From positions 98,554,915 to 98,618,914 of the forward strand of contig OY856188.1 in the NCBI GenBank assembly GCA_963693315.1: 64,000 nucleotides of DNA, given 5' to 3'. How positions within the stretch are numbered: the first letter of the stretch is position 1; each line of letters starts with the position of its first letter. The DNA comes from Diogma glabrata (lineage: Eukaryota > Arthropoda > Insecta > Diptera > Cylindrotomidae). Both the position numbers and the translations under genes were made by a program. The notes under the pieces are model-generated. The model worked only from the letters and a program-made list of their open reading frames with translations. It had not been told where the DNA came from and ran no database searches. Positions 33,283 through 45,200 of this stretch are shown piece by piece.

Positions 33283-34224
33283 TGTTCATGATAATTTTTC
33301 TTTCGATTATGATAATCCAACCTTGAATAACCTTCAGTTTTGTTTTCATCTTTGCCATTCATCTCACTGTACCATTCAATGTGTTCTTTCAATTCACTAA
33401 GACTTTTTATTCGTTGAGTTTTTAACGATGAACTTAATTTGTTATCATTAATTCCATAAATAATATACCATAATATTGATGCCTGATCTACACGATCCTT
33501 CGCGATTGACAGCATCTCATAATAGTACTCCATCATGTTTTGATCTCGTCTCCGAATTTGTTTCCGTAACATCTGATGTATATCAGCTTGACTTACATGC
33601 GACTTGAAATCTCGCTTCATTATTCTGACAAACATACCCCAACTTATATCCGGTTCTATTGTACTTTCATACCACTTAATCGCATAACCTTCCATTTTAC
33701 TTTTTACAGCAATAATTAAAAGTCTTTCATCCAAATTATGGACATCTTTCAGGACCTTCACTTGATGAACCCACTGTTCAACATTTAAGCCCATTGCACT
33801 GGACGGATTAAATTTTGGTAGAATTTCTACAACATCCTTCAAAGAAAATCTACTATTTTTTATTTGGCCCTGTGCATTTACATCTCTCCTTCGTAGCCAT
33901 TCTCTTTCTCTTTCTAACAATGCTCGTTCCCTTTCCAGTAACCCCAATTCATAATCATCTTCTTCCACCTCACCTACGTTACTCGCTGGACCTGGACCAT
34001 ATATATTCCTTCGTTCGACATCGGTTAAAGCACTTCCAAAACTTGCACTGGAACATCGCTCATTGTGTTGTTCAACTATGTCCACCTTACTTTCATTACC
34101 TTCGCCTTCTGTGTTTCTCAACGTGTCCACCAATAACCTATTCAAAAGATCTTTCTTCTTTCCCGACGTATTCAAATTCCTTCGTTCCAATTCCTTCCGT
34201 ATTGTTGCAACGTTTATTTGACAT
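33279..34224 (-). pseudogene. Gypsy gag
   Basis: The main frame covers 34190-33279 (about 303 codons). Near the amino end, ERRNLNTSGKKKDLLNRLL resembles a SAP-type helix pair. A charged coiled stretch (ERERALLERERE-like) follows, then the retrotransposon-gag core (QWVHQVKVLKDVHNL, KWYESTIEPDISWGMF). No CCHC zinc knuckle is visible. The only upstream ATG (34224) is in another frame, so the start is broken or unresolved. Confidence 0.75.
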
Positions 34225-34441
34225 TTTGTAATAATAAATTATTTATCCTTCGTTCCTTCAAATTCCTTCAGCTTTCAATTCTTTTTTATCCTTCTAGAAT
34301 TTTCTTTCAGCCTTTAAAATTTCGTTTCTTCTTTCTGGAATTTTCCAGAAAGAAGAAACCTTCAAATTTCTTTCGACTGGATTAAATTTCCAATTATCCT
34401 TCCAATTTCCAATTAAAACGCGTTGTATCCCACTTCTGAAC

Positions 34442-34678
34442 TTTAAACTTGGGATAGGTTATTGAAACACTTGTTTAAATTAACACTATATTTATTTTTA
34501 TTAGTTTTAAATAATGAAACACTTTTCATGTCTATCATTGAGCGCGTTTGTTTTAAGTGGTATTTCCCTCCATATTCTTTCTCCTGTCAGTTATTTTTAG
34601 CAATTATACTATAGGCGCTTACAACACTAACGCCATCTCTGAATGAATAAAATAATATAATTCGATAAAAAGCTTACA
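34442..34678 (-). repeat. Gypsy 5' LTR
   Basis: This is the 237-bp copy of 26075-26312. The outer edge is followed by AAAT. It would have carried the element's promoter. Confidence 0.85.
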
Positions 34679-34682
34679 AAAT

Positions 34683-36440
34683 GTAAACATATTCCATGTA
34701 CATATGCGTGTATATATAATAAAACTCGGTTAAGCTCGAATCTAATTCGGTCATCCGGATAAAGTAAATGTTCAAATAAAATTCCCAGTGAACACAAGAC
34801 GTAAATATGACATCACACGAACGTCATATATGTGATGTAGTTGTTACGTAAATTTGACATAAAACTGACACTCGTCATGACCATATCCTGGTATCATTTA
34901 TATGATGCTTTAATGACATCACTGATCTTAAATTTGACTTTGATATTTTTTGGATCGAAATTTAACGAGGTATTTTTGATATTTGATGATATACTAATTT
35001 TTTACTGTAAAAATTGATCAAGTTTGTCAGATGTTGGATAACTCAAAATTCAATATCTTTGAAACAATTAGAGAGTGTCTCCTCTAGTTTTGATATGTTA
35101 TTGGACATACTTGGGATTATCTTTCATAAATTTTTGGGATTAAAATTTTACGGAGCTTTTTTATTATAACAGATTTAATTAAACATTTAATAAAAAAAAA
35201 TAAAAATTAAATATTTAATTTTTTTAAATATTTTTTGTAAGAAATATGATCTTTTGTGAATAAAATAAAAAAAAAATTGTTGAAATCCAACAATAATTGA
35301 CCGAGTTACATCATTTTAAAGACACGCCTACCCTATATTTTCCATGCGCATTTGCTCACTATGCGAGCGACAAAAAAAATTTTTTTTTGCAGTTTTGTTT
35401 TTCTCGATCGCATACTTTGGACATATTTTGTGTTCATCAATATTAAAATTCTAAAAGTTCATTTTTCCATTTTTTTGTAAATTTTCAAAATAATTGCTCA
35501 TTAATATAACATTTTTAAAAATTAACTGCGTTCATTAGCACCTTAGTACGCATGTTGTTGTGACCTATTAAAAATCCAATTACAAAACTTTTATTGAAAA
35601 AAACATTGTTCAAATAGATGTGTAAGTACGCTAAAAGTTAATGATTGAAAAAATATAATCCCTTAATATTTCTATACCTAAAATCTTTGAACTAATAAAA
35701 CAAATAGAAAAAAGATTTATCGATATTCTTTTACGTCTATTAAAAAGAAACAAACCTTTTAAGAACGTAAATCTCAGATTATGATTTCACCGTTAAAAAA
35801 CCCATTGAAGTTACTTGCCACATACCTTTTTCCATAAAAAGTAAGCCCCTGAATTATACTATATTTTCCACATCTAAATTCTATGGAAATCTTATGGAAG
35901 TCTTATAGAAGCTATTGTTATTGTAACTACTATCACAGATATTCATTGTTCATTGTTTCTTAACATTTAAATTAACCGATTGGATAACGTGCGAGACAAA
36001 CGATCGAAGGACCAGAATTCGAAACTTGATGCGACCGTAAACAAAAATTTAAATTAAAACACAATATAATAACATAGCAAATAACAATAATTACGTTAAA
36101 AAAGTGTAGATATATAAAAAATATTGTAATATTTTTGTCACATTTTTTAATAGCTTCTATAAGACTCTACTCTAAAGATTGCTTAAAACGTGCTATTAAA
36201 AGCACTTTGCTGAAGCTATAACTTGTGAAACCCTAAATTCTTTTCAGCTTGTATAACTGCTTACAAAAGACCATACCGAAGTTATTTCCGAAGTCTTTTA
36301 CAAATCATAGCTTCGTTTAGTCATAAAGGCGGGGAAAGGCGTGGAGGCTACATACTAAAAATATTTTTCTTCCAATAACACAAAAATTATCCATTTCAAA
36401 ATTTTAAAAAAAATTGTATTGTTTCTTAAATTATGTACTC
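34683..36440. other. AT-rich intergenic DNA with small inverted motifs
   Basis: No gene found. 34795-34925 is rich in TGACATCA/TGATGT and ACGTCAT motifs. 'tcttatagaagctat' (35898-35916) faces its inverse at 36149-36167, suggesting a ~270-bp foldback relic. Confidence 0.45.
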
Positions 36441-36444
36441 CTTC

Positions 36445-38838
36445 ATATGACACCCCACTCATTTGGGTCAAAAATGTTTTTTTTACTCTCTCCACACGCA
36501 TCCCCTAAACACACAGAAATATAATAATATAATATAGTCTTCGCTATGATTTTCATTCAAAATTTGCCAATCTTCTTGTCTCTGTGAATTTTTTCAAATT
36601 TTTCTGTCAATCATCGTCGAAACGTAGGGGGTGGAACGATCTGAATTTTGCACTTTCTTGTCCATAACTCAAAAACTGTGCACCCAAAATTTCTAAAAAA
36701 AATTGCAATAATTTTCAAATCAAGTGTTCTTGCAAATGACACTCGCTTGGGTCAAAAAAGATTTTTTTTGCCCTCTCTACCCCCGTCCCCTAAAAACATA
36801 GAAATATAATTGTTTGAGACTTCGTTATAATTTTCATACAAAATTTATCAAATGAACCGTTTTTTTTAAAGTGGTATAAGTCCATTTTTTCATATATTGA
36901 GATATTTAAAGATTTTTGTTTGCATTAATATAAAAATATGGGCAAATGTAACTAAAATTTTGTGATATTTTTCACACTTTAAACCTATTTAATTTTATTA
37001 TGCAATAATAGTTATTTAAAATTAAAAAGAAAATAATTGATTTTTTGGCTCCAAATGGACTTATACTTCAATAATAACATGTTCTAAAAAATTAGAACAA
37101 GAGGTAGTATAAGTCCCATGTAAATGGGTTATTCTTTTACCGACACATTTTTGATTTGATTGAAATTTTTTTTATGCGTTTTATATCGAAAAAAAAGATA
37201 TGGGTGTTGGAGGATTTTTTTTTTTGGAAAATATAGCGGTTCTAAATTTCTTGATGAGCTATTTTCAAAAATTCATAACTTCGGTTCTATTAAAGAAAGA
37301 AATTTCTGTTTTGTTTTATTTTAAAGTTAAAAGATGCTAGTTTAAAAAAAAAATAAAACTAACAAAAGTTATTCAATTATTATAGACAAATAAAATGTTG
37401 AAATCGATCTTTAGCCATTTCTCCACCCACGCTCAACCCCGAATCGGGCTCTATTGAAGGTATGATTATGTATATAAAAAAAGCATCATTATCATTCTAA
37501 CTCAACTTTTCCAAAAGTGGACTTATACCACTTTAAAAAAAACGGTTCAAATATCCTAACTCTATAAATTTTTACAAATTTTTCTGTCAATGAGGGTCGA
37601 AACGTATGGGGGAACGGCCTGAAATTTACACTTTTTTGAGAATAACTCAAAAACTGAGCACCGAAAAGTTCTAAAAAAAATTGTAATGAATTCTAAATTA
37701 GGTGTTCTTTCAAATGACACCCCACTCGCTTGGGTCAAAAAAGGATTTTTTACCCTCTTTACCTCGGTCCCCTAAACACACAGAAATATAATTATTTGAG
37801 ACTTCGCAATAATTTTCATACAAAATTTACTAAATTTCCTAACTCTGTGAATTTTTACAAATTTTTGTGTCAATCAGTGTCGAAACGTAGGGGGGGGGAA
37901 GGGGGGACGGTCCGAAAGTCGCACTTTTTTGACAATAACTCAAAAACTGGGCACCGCAAAATTCTAAAAAAAATGCAACGAATTCTAAATTAGGTGCTCT
38001 TTCAAATGACACCCCACTCGCTTGGGTCAAAAAAGGATTTTTTACCCTCTTTACCTCGGTCCCCTAAACACACAGAAATATAGTTATTTGAGACTTCGCT
38101 ATAGTTTTCATACAAAATTTACTAAATTTCCTAACTCTGTGAATTTTTAAAAATTTTTTCTGTCAATCAGTGTCGAAACGTAGGGGAGGGGGACGGTCTG
38201 AAAGTCGCACTTTTTTAACAATAACTCAAAAACTGTGCATCGCAAAATTCTAAAAAAAATTGATTTGTTTATTAAATTAGGTGCTCTTTCAAATGACACC
38301 CCACTTGACCACATTTTAAATAGTGTTTTCACCGCTTCTCATTTTCACCCTCTTAATAAATCTAATTATGAGTATATGACACTCTTATATATTTTTTATT
38401 TAAAAGTTACTAATTATTCTATCATTCCAAATACATTTAATAATTTTCGTTTACCTAGGCTCGGAGCTAATCGAGGTAAGAAAACACGAAAAAAATGTCA
38501 TTATTCAAAATTATACAAAAAATGGTGAGGTGTAAAATTCCAAAATAAACTTTTAAAGAATACTGAAATGAAGCCCTTTCATATGATACCCTACTTCAAT
38601 CTTTAAAAAAATGTATTTTCTCAAAGGTCTCACATCGTACCCCTGTAAACACAACGATAGCCACTTTAATTTTATTTGTGTCCGTCATTTAATGTGGACA
38701 GATTAGTTTTATACGCACCTCAAATTTCAAGTTTATAGCATTTACAGTTTACGAGATAATCAATATAATGTGAAAAATTCGTTTTGCTCTCACTAATAGT
38801 GTTCCGTATAAAAAACGGAACCCTAAAAAGGAATAAAA
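36445..38838 (+). repeat. ~288-bp tandem-repeat element, copy 1 (four units)
   Basis: Units share 'gtcgaaacgtaggggg', 'ataactcaaaaactg(t/g)gca', 'aatgacaccccactcgcttgggtcaaaaa' and 'ccctaaacacacagaaatata'. The 'gtcgaaacgta' anchor is at about 36615, 37591, 37876 and 38168; after removing the MITE at 36854-37548 the spacing is about 280-292 bases. A unique ~520-bp tail (38310-38838) ends in a CCG/CGG hairpin, GTTCCG...CGGAACCCTAAAAA. An inverted copy is in a trol intron (45600-46830). It is probably a non-autonomous mobile element carrying a satellite. Confidence 0.8.
36854..37548. mobile_element. 695-bp MITE inside the tandem array
   Basis: Ends are inverted repeats GAACCGTTTTTTTTAAAGTG and CACTTTAAAAAAAACGGTTC, continuing to GTATAAGTCC. 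AAAT lies on each side (36850-36853, 37549-37552). The flanks rejoin into the normal array sequence, which shows precisely where it inserted. It encodes nothing. Confidence 0.8.
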
Positions 38839-39335
38839 TTAAGGCCAAAAATAAAATTAACACAAAAAATAAAAAATAAAACATACATAAACAATTAAAA
38901 CATATGTTACGGTATTGGACCTTTTATACAAATATTTTTATATTACACTACACCGGAAAGCTCAGAAAAATATATGAATAATGTAATATTACACCGGTAC
39001 ACTGAATTTATAACAAACAAACTGATCACACTTGGAAATCTCTTATATTATGAATCACAGAATGAATAATTTAACAAAACTATTATTGGCTAACATGAAA
39101 AATAATTTATTCAAAAACAAATCAAAAATTATATAAATTAAAATTCAATTAAAAGCTTACATTAATTTATTTCTTCAATGTTGTCTTCTTCATGTTTTAT
39201 TTCACATCTTCGTTTTTATCTTGATGGTTAATTAAAGGTTTTATTATATCACGCAGAAACTAATCCGTTCCTCCACAAAACGGACTTGACGATTAATTTT
39301 TACAAATAGAATTAGATAATTTTGTGTTTAGCATC
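38839..39335. other. AT-rich intergenic DNA
   Basis: No gene or clear repeat found. Confidence 0.4.
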
Positions 39336-39429
39336 TCATACGGTAACAACATCATGAACTTCTTCAATTAATTTTTGTTTTTCATCATCATCAAAGTTCA
39401 TGTACCAAGTTGTAAATTCATTTTCAAAA
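39336..39429 (-). other. Possible orphan coding exon
   Basis: After a plausible acceptor (TTATCAG) a minus-strand frame reads about 30 residues containing ENEFTTWYMNFDDDEKQK and ends at a stop. Composition is protein-like compared with the surroundings, but no partner exon or family could be named. It may be a relic or chance. Confidence 0.25.
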
Positions 39430-39436
39430 CTGATAA

Positions 39437-40020
39437 CACAACACTTGCACAACACAACAATAAATGAATTTTATTTCTTCAATGTAAAACATATTTCGTT
39501 TACATATTTTAATAGATGCAATTGAGGTTTTGACATTTTATTAAATTCACAAACATAAAAAAAACTTTACAACATTAACCCAACAATTGAAATGAAAAGC
39601 AAATTTATTTTCTTTTTAGTTTTAAAACAAGATTTCAAAAATAATTAACAATATTAAAAACTCAAAAGTAAGCTGTATCACGACTCAGTCATGACTGAGT
39701 TTAATTTTATTTCAATTTACATAAGTTACCGATTGATTTAAAAATTATGTACTAACTGCCGATCCAAACAATTTAATCGTTTTTATATCATATTATCATC
39801 GATCTTCTGTTTCATTTTCCATAAAGTAATTCTCCTGTTTTTCAAATTAAAAAACAAATCATCTTGCAAAACTTGAAATTAAGTTTATTTAAATCAACAA
39901 AAAAATGTTTAAATGTTTAAATGTACAGTGGTACAGATAAACTTCTTATCTGAAAAAAATTAATAAAATTATTATTGAATTTGAAAACTACTATTTTTAA
40001 GAGTAAAAATTGAAAATAGC
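39437..40020. other. AT-rich intergenic DNA
   Basis: Nothing supported. 'cacgactcagtcatgactgag' near 39680 is a short palindrome. Confidence 0.4.
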
Positions 40021-40024
40021 CCGT

Positions 40025-40170
40025 CGTTACACATATACACATGTGCACATATACACACACATAAACATACATATAGATATAGATACACTTGCACACGTAC
40101 TTACATACACACACACATACACATATACAAACACATTCACATACCAATACACACATAAATACAAATATCG
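40025..40170. repeat. CA/TA-rich microsatellite-like stretch
   Basis: Imperfect ACAC/ATAC repeats ('acacatatacacatgtgcac' and similar). The cysteine/valine-rich minus-strand frame across it is an artefact of the repeat. Confidence 0.8.
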
Positions 40171-40244
40171 TCAAAAACTGAAAAAAAATTACTCATTGGT
40201 AAGAGAGATAGAATAGAGGAGTAGTTTAAGCGATAATTTACTCA

Positions 40245-40867
40245 AATTGTAGTCAAATAAGGAGAAATTATGATTAACTTCACGCAGAATCCTTGTGAAC
40301 GGCTCGTTCTGGCCGTATTTAGTTTTGTGAAGCGCCAATCTAAATGCGGGTATCGATCTTAAATTATGTGGCTTCAGGTTAAAATTTATCGGCTGAAGTG
40401 TCGATTTCGCCAGTCAATACTTGGTGAACAAAGACAATGTCTGCAACAATACGTCGCTTTACAAGGGGTTGGAGTTTAATTAAGTTTAAGCGATCGACAT
40501 AGGGAGACAAAATGAAATGAAATGAAGGTAGAGCAAATCAGAGAAATCGGCGCTGCAAGCTCTCGATTCTATCTATTTGCACTTTGTACTGTGGTGATCA
40601 AACTTGGCTGGCGTATTCAAGCAATCGCCTTACAAAAGTCGTATGAATAGCTTTTGTTATGTGAGGATCCATGAATTTTTTTAACCACCGTTTGACGAAT
40701 CCAAGCATAGAGTTAACACGATTAATTATGTTCGTGATGTGTATTCGGAAGTCCAGATTGACATCACATGTAACCCCAAGATCTTGAATGGACGTGACTC
40801 GATTGGTGATGTCATAATAATAAAGTAGCGATATAACCATAAAACTCATAAATTGGATCCATGCCAA
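40245..40867 (-). pseudogene. Jockey-like RT carboxy-terminal relic
   Basis: The minus-strand frame reads SIQDLGVTCDVNLDFRIHI, NRVNSMLGFVKRW and FVRRLLEYASQV, followed in shifted frames by post-thumb pieces ending VLTGEIDTSAD. These are the conserved region after the RT palm of jockey elements. The upstream RT core is absent. Confidence 0.8.
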
Positions 40868-41029
40868 TATTTTATATTACATGCACTTCCATGCGATGTA
40901 ATGCTTAAATATACCGGTGTTATACTAGAATTCTTAATAATGGATTATGATATAACTAATGTTTGATTATGGAAGCCGAGGTGGTGTATGCCAACTATCT
41001 CACCAGTATCTTAAACAAATAATAAATAC

Positions 41030-41215
41030 ATAGCAGACTGACCTTGGCGATGGTACGCTATTACCTACTACAAGACATCGTACAAATGGAATGCTTTACC
41101 CGAATCAAAAATCTCAGAAACGTCCAATCCACAGAGGTTTAAAAAAGCTTTTACAACACCTCAGAACGCATTTTGTTGTGGGACCTAGGTAAATTATAAA
41201 TCCTATAGCACAACG
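41030..41215 (+). mobile_element. Jockey-like element 3' end relic, copy 2
   Basis: The plus strand reads WNALPESKISE and NPQRFKKAFTTPQ, then stop and GGGACCTAGGT, as at 425-560. Its orientation is opposite to the RT relic at 40245-40867, so it is a separate insertion. Confidence 0.6.
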
Positions 41216-42175
41216 CTACTGAAAAAATAAATGAACTTTATATTTGGGTTAATCCTTGAAAACCGTGCGTCACATGATCATGGAGTATGCCACATTAATT
41301 TCGTTTGTCATTTTCCCTTTGTATTTTATTTTTATTTCCTCTGTCCTATCATTAAAATATTTCCCTATATGATATTTTATTATGTGATAGGATTAATTTT
41401 TTAGTTTGGTTTAGTTATTGTCGAATTAAATAAAAAATTACAATATTTATTATTTTATCATTTATTTGTTATTGCATTTATTGATTTTTTTTACATATGT
41501 ATAATTATTGTCTTATGTTATTTTCTTATTTTATTACAATAGAACTTTTATTTTATTTTATTTACAATATTCATGCAACAAGCGTTTTATTTAAATTAAT
41601 TACTTCTTATTTGTTTTTTGTATAATTTCTTTTAATTTTATCGATAGTTTTTTAATGTTTTTCTCAAAACAATTTAAATTTAAATAAAAACAAATATATT
41701 GTTATTAATTTTTAAGACTTTACAAATCTAATTCATATAAGACAAAAAAATCAGAGATAAATTTATTTTAATTTAAAAAAACAAAATATCAAATGGCACT
41801 ATCCAAGCATTATAGAAATATAACAATTTCACAATAACCGTTATTTTTTTTTACTTAAAAACGAAGTTAGAGAAAGGAGAACACTTTTTGTATTTTTTTT
41901 TGTGATTTTTTTTTGTTTTGAATAAAAATAACTTAAAATGAAATATATGGCAGTTGACTGAGACAAAGTTTAAAAAAAAGTATAATAATCTTAGCATAGT
42001 AAAGTAATTATCGTGATTAAAAATTAATTAGAATAAAAAAAATATATAATTATTATTTTTAGTAAAATAAAGTTTAAGTTACAATTTTTATGGTATCTTT
42101 CGTTTACCACAATTTTATAGTAGGATATGATTTTTTTTATTTTTATCAATAGAAAAATTTCGATGCAATTTTTAC
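41216..42175. other. Downstream flank / 3' UTR of trol
   Basis: Extremely AT-rich with no coding potential. The trol 3' UTR must begin at 42215 and may run some way into this stretch. Confidence 0.45.
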
Positions 42176-42181
42176 TTTATT
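42176..42181 (-). terminator. trol poly(A) signal candidate
   Basis: AATAAA on the minus strand, about 34 bases after the distal stop codon. Other AT-rich candidates exist further down. Confidence 0.35.
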
Positions 42182-42215
42182 TAATATAAAAAAGCACTTG
42201 TTTTAAATTTTTGAA

Positions 42216-42267
42216 TTAAGCCAATGGAGGATCAGTTCCTAAATCTATTTCGGCTTCTTCTTCGTCC
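42216..42267 (-). CDS. trol: trol distal last exon
   Basis: After a TTTTTTTACAG acceptor it adds DEEEAEIDLGTDPPLA and a stop, in phase with the exon ending at 42883. The short acidic tail follows the last LG domain. Confidence 0.8.
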
Positions 42268-45200
42268 CTGTAAAAAAACAAAATTAATTGGTTATTTTCT
42301 GTGATATTTTATGATTCTGTGAGAAAACAAAAAGACAAAACCAAATGTTTCTTTTGAATGTTTAGAACCGTTCATTGCTAAAATTATTACCTGTCATTTA
42401 ACAATAATCCTTATTTATGTGATATGATTGCATTTACAAAATATTAATATATATTATTTAAAATGTTATAACATTCTTTACATACAATTCCTTACCATAA
42501 AACCCTACCCTACATATTTTACTATAGTATATAAAATTTGAATAAATTTATCTAAGTTTTACCGCACTATATTATAAACGTTTTTAAAATTTAATTGAAC
42601 TATTAAATAAATTAAATTTAGAAAAACAATATTATCTAAGTTTGTTGAACTATTAAAGGCGGGTCGTGGATAAATTATATGAACTGGAGGCGGTTCTTGA
42701 ATTTCATCAAAATTATCAAAATCAAAACTTGAACCTGAATCTAAATCAAAATCGGAATAAATTAATGACGATGGAATCCATGAAGGACTTAAGAATTAAA
42801 TCAAATCGCAGCGTTAAATATAAAGTTGAGTTTTAGTTAGAATATGAATTTTTTTTAAACAAATTTAATTTGTTTTACTTACGGACATTGGTCGACGTTT
42901 AATGCACTAATAGCATTTCTTGATAAATTAATTGATCCACCTTCTATTGGTTCCACAATGTGTATACAACCATGGAAGCCTGTTGTGTAACGATTGCCAG
43001 TGAAATTCGCTAAATCAGGTGCACCACCTAAGAATAAGTGACCTGGAATAAATGCTTCTTTTTTATCCGTAGGGCGACTTTCCCCAGTTAACGTAAGACT
43101 ATTTATTTCTAATGATGCTTGGTTTCCTTCTCTTTTAATTATAGCGACATTACGTTCACCGTTATCAAACCGTTGATGAGGATATGTAATAAGTGATTCT
43201 TCTCCATTCAAACGGAATGAGTATTCTAAATATCCATTTACGAGAGCAAGAGAAATAAAGTCTTGTCCATTATAAGTTTCTCCCTTGTTTTGTCCGTACC
43301 AACATATAAGACCATCAGGCTGTGTTGCAGAGAACAAGATAGCTACTCCAGTTACTTTTTGCCGTGATCCTGTGGATATGGTCGAACTATTAAGTTCAAT
43401 ATACCCGTTACCACTGAAATGAGCTGCGTGTTCTATTGTTATCCCTGTAATTAAATTTCAATATTAATTGAAATGTAACTGTGTTTATACAAAGTAATAA
43501 CATACAGTTTTGACACACATCACCAGCAAAACCTAACGGACATTCGCATGTATAATCTAACCCGGTTGAACGGCATACAGCTCCATTTTCACATGGGTTT
43601 TGTGCTTGACATACATCTGTAACTATTTGACAGTCTTTTCCTCCAAAGCCGGCTCGACAATTTAAATTTACTTCGTTTGTCTTAAATAAAATTTAATAGT
43701 AAATAACTATTTTGTATAAAAAACAAGAAATCTTACTTCAATTTCTTTTTCTCCACAAGTTTGAACGTTTACAGCTTCAAGGGCATCATGAATCATGTTA
43801 ACAGGTAATCCAGAGATTTCAAGCTGTAAGAAATATACACGTTTTTTTGAACAATTATTTTTCTAGATTGTATTTTTACCTTTGTAATGCATCCTTCGAA
43901 ACCCTTTGTTGCTCCAACTCCAGAATTTAAAGCGAGAGTCTTGTCGTAACCTCCAATATAAAGATGGGTTTTTAAATACATATTTCTTGATGGTCCAACA
44001 AGTTTTCCAGTAACTTGTGGTTCATTGTTTATCTGTAGAAAACCTTCTCCAAGACGACGACCAACAGCAATATCTGTCCATTTATTTAGTTCAAGGGCCT
44101 TTGTTGAACGAACAATCGCCGGCTCCACTCTTCCACCAGTCATAAACCTGAATTCGACATGTTTGTCTTTTATGACCACTGCTGCAAAGTCACCCGTTGA
44201 CGATTCAGAATCGGCTGCGTATAATAAGACAGAGTCTTCTAAATTATCTGCACGGACTCGGAATTTAATATTCAGTTTATTTGATTTTGGGGTTCTGAAT
44301 AAAAATTTAATAGTTAAGTACAACAAATGGTTTTATATAAAAAAGAAATGTTTTACTTGTAAGCGGCATAGCTTCCATCTTTAAATGATAAGTTTTCTAC
44401 TTCTAAGTTTTCGGTTAATTGACATCTGCTTCCAGTTCTATTCATTGGGCATAAACATTGAAGTCCAAAATCTGTATCCAAACATCTGCCACTTCCACAT
44501 ATTCCTTGACGACACGAATCGCCTTCAAAGGCGCAGTCTTTACCTGTAAATCCTTTTCGGCATACACAAGAATATCCATTATTTGTATGCGCTTCTAAGC
44601 AAACTCCATTATTAGCGCATGGATCATCTGCACATGGCTCGCAAGATGTTGTTCCCTCGACAAACAAAGACTCTTTGTTTAATTGAACTTCTCTATCACG
44701 TAAAATAAGACGGCTGACACAACCAACAAATCCAGTCTTAATGGCAACTGCACTATCAGGAATATCTTCGAATCTAGGCACTCCACCAATATATAAATTT
44801 TCAATTAAATCCAGTCCAGCTGATCTTATATTTGACGGAATTGTAACAGCTGATTGATCATCGACCATCATAAAACCATCCTTACGAATACGGTTAACTT
44901 TAATTGTATGCCAGTCTCCTAATGAAATTGGTTTTACAGCACGAAGTGTTACAGGCTGATTACCAAAATCAAATCTAAATTCTGGATAACCATCATGTAA
45001 TGATAACGCAATGTAATCACCAGCACCTCGTCTTTCTCCATTATACAATATTAAACCATCTCCTTTTTGTGGTCTGAATGTAATTTCAAAATTGAATCTC
45101 ATATAAGCGTCTTCGAGCGTTGGGAATGTCATATAACTTTTTGGTGCTTGTGGGAAAAATGGAATTGCATTTGTTACGACTAAAATTGTTGGAATTTCTA

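Larger units (their letters stand above)
26075..34678 (-). mobile_element. Gypsy LTR retrotransposon, inactive, with nested insertions
   Basis: LTRs at 26075-26312 and 34442-34678 match with roughly eight differences by eye, and AAAT flanks both outer edges (26071-26074, 34679-34682), a typical 4-bp Gypsy target duplication. On the minus strand the LTR begins TGTAAGC. Gag (34224-33279) and Pol (33282-30035) follow in order protease, RT, RNase H, integrase, the Ty3/Gypsy order. No envelope-like frame is visible. Pol has three frame breaks. The 3' internal region is interrupted by a Penelope pair (26895-29897) and a MITE (26367-26844). Confidence 0.88.

Noticed and set aside
26075..34678. Retroviral envelope (errantivirus) in the Gypsy element
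   Set aside because: No third long frame with signal peptide and membrane segment occurs after pol; the 3' region is occupied by Penelope and MITE insertions.
39917..40216. Cys/Val- and His/Thr-rich frames
   Set aside because: Translation of a CA/TA microsatellite.
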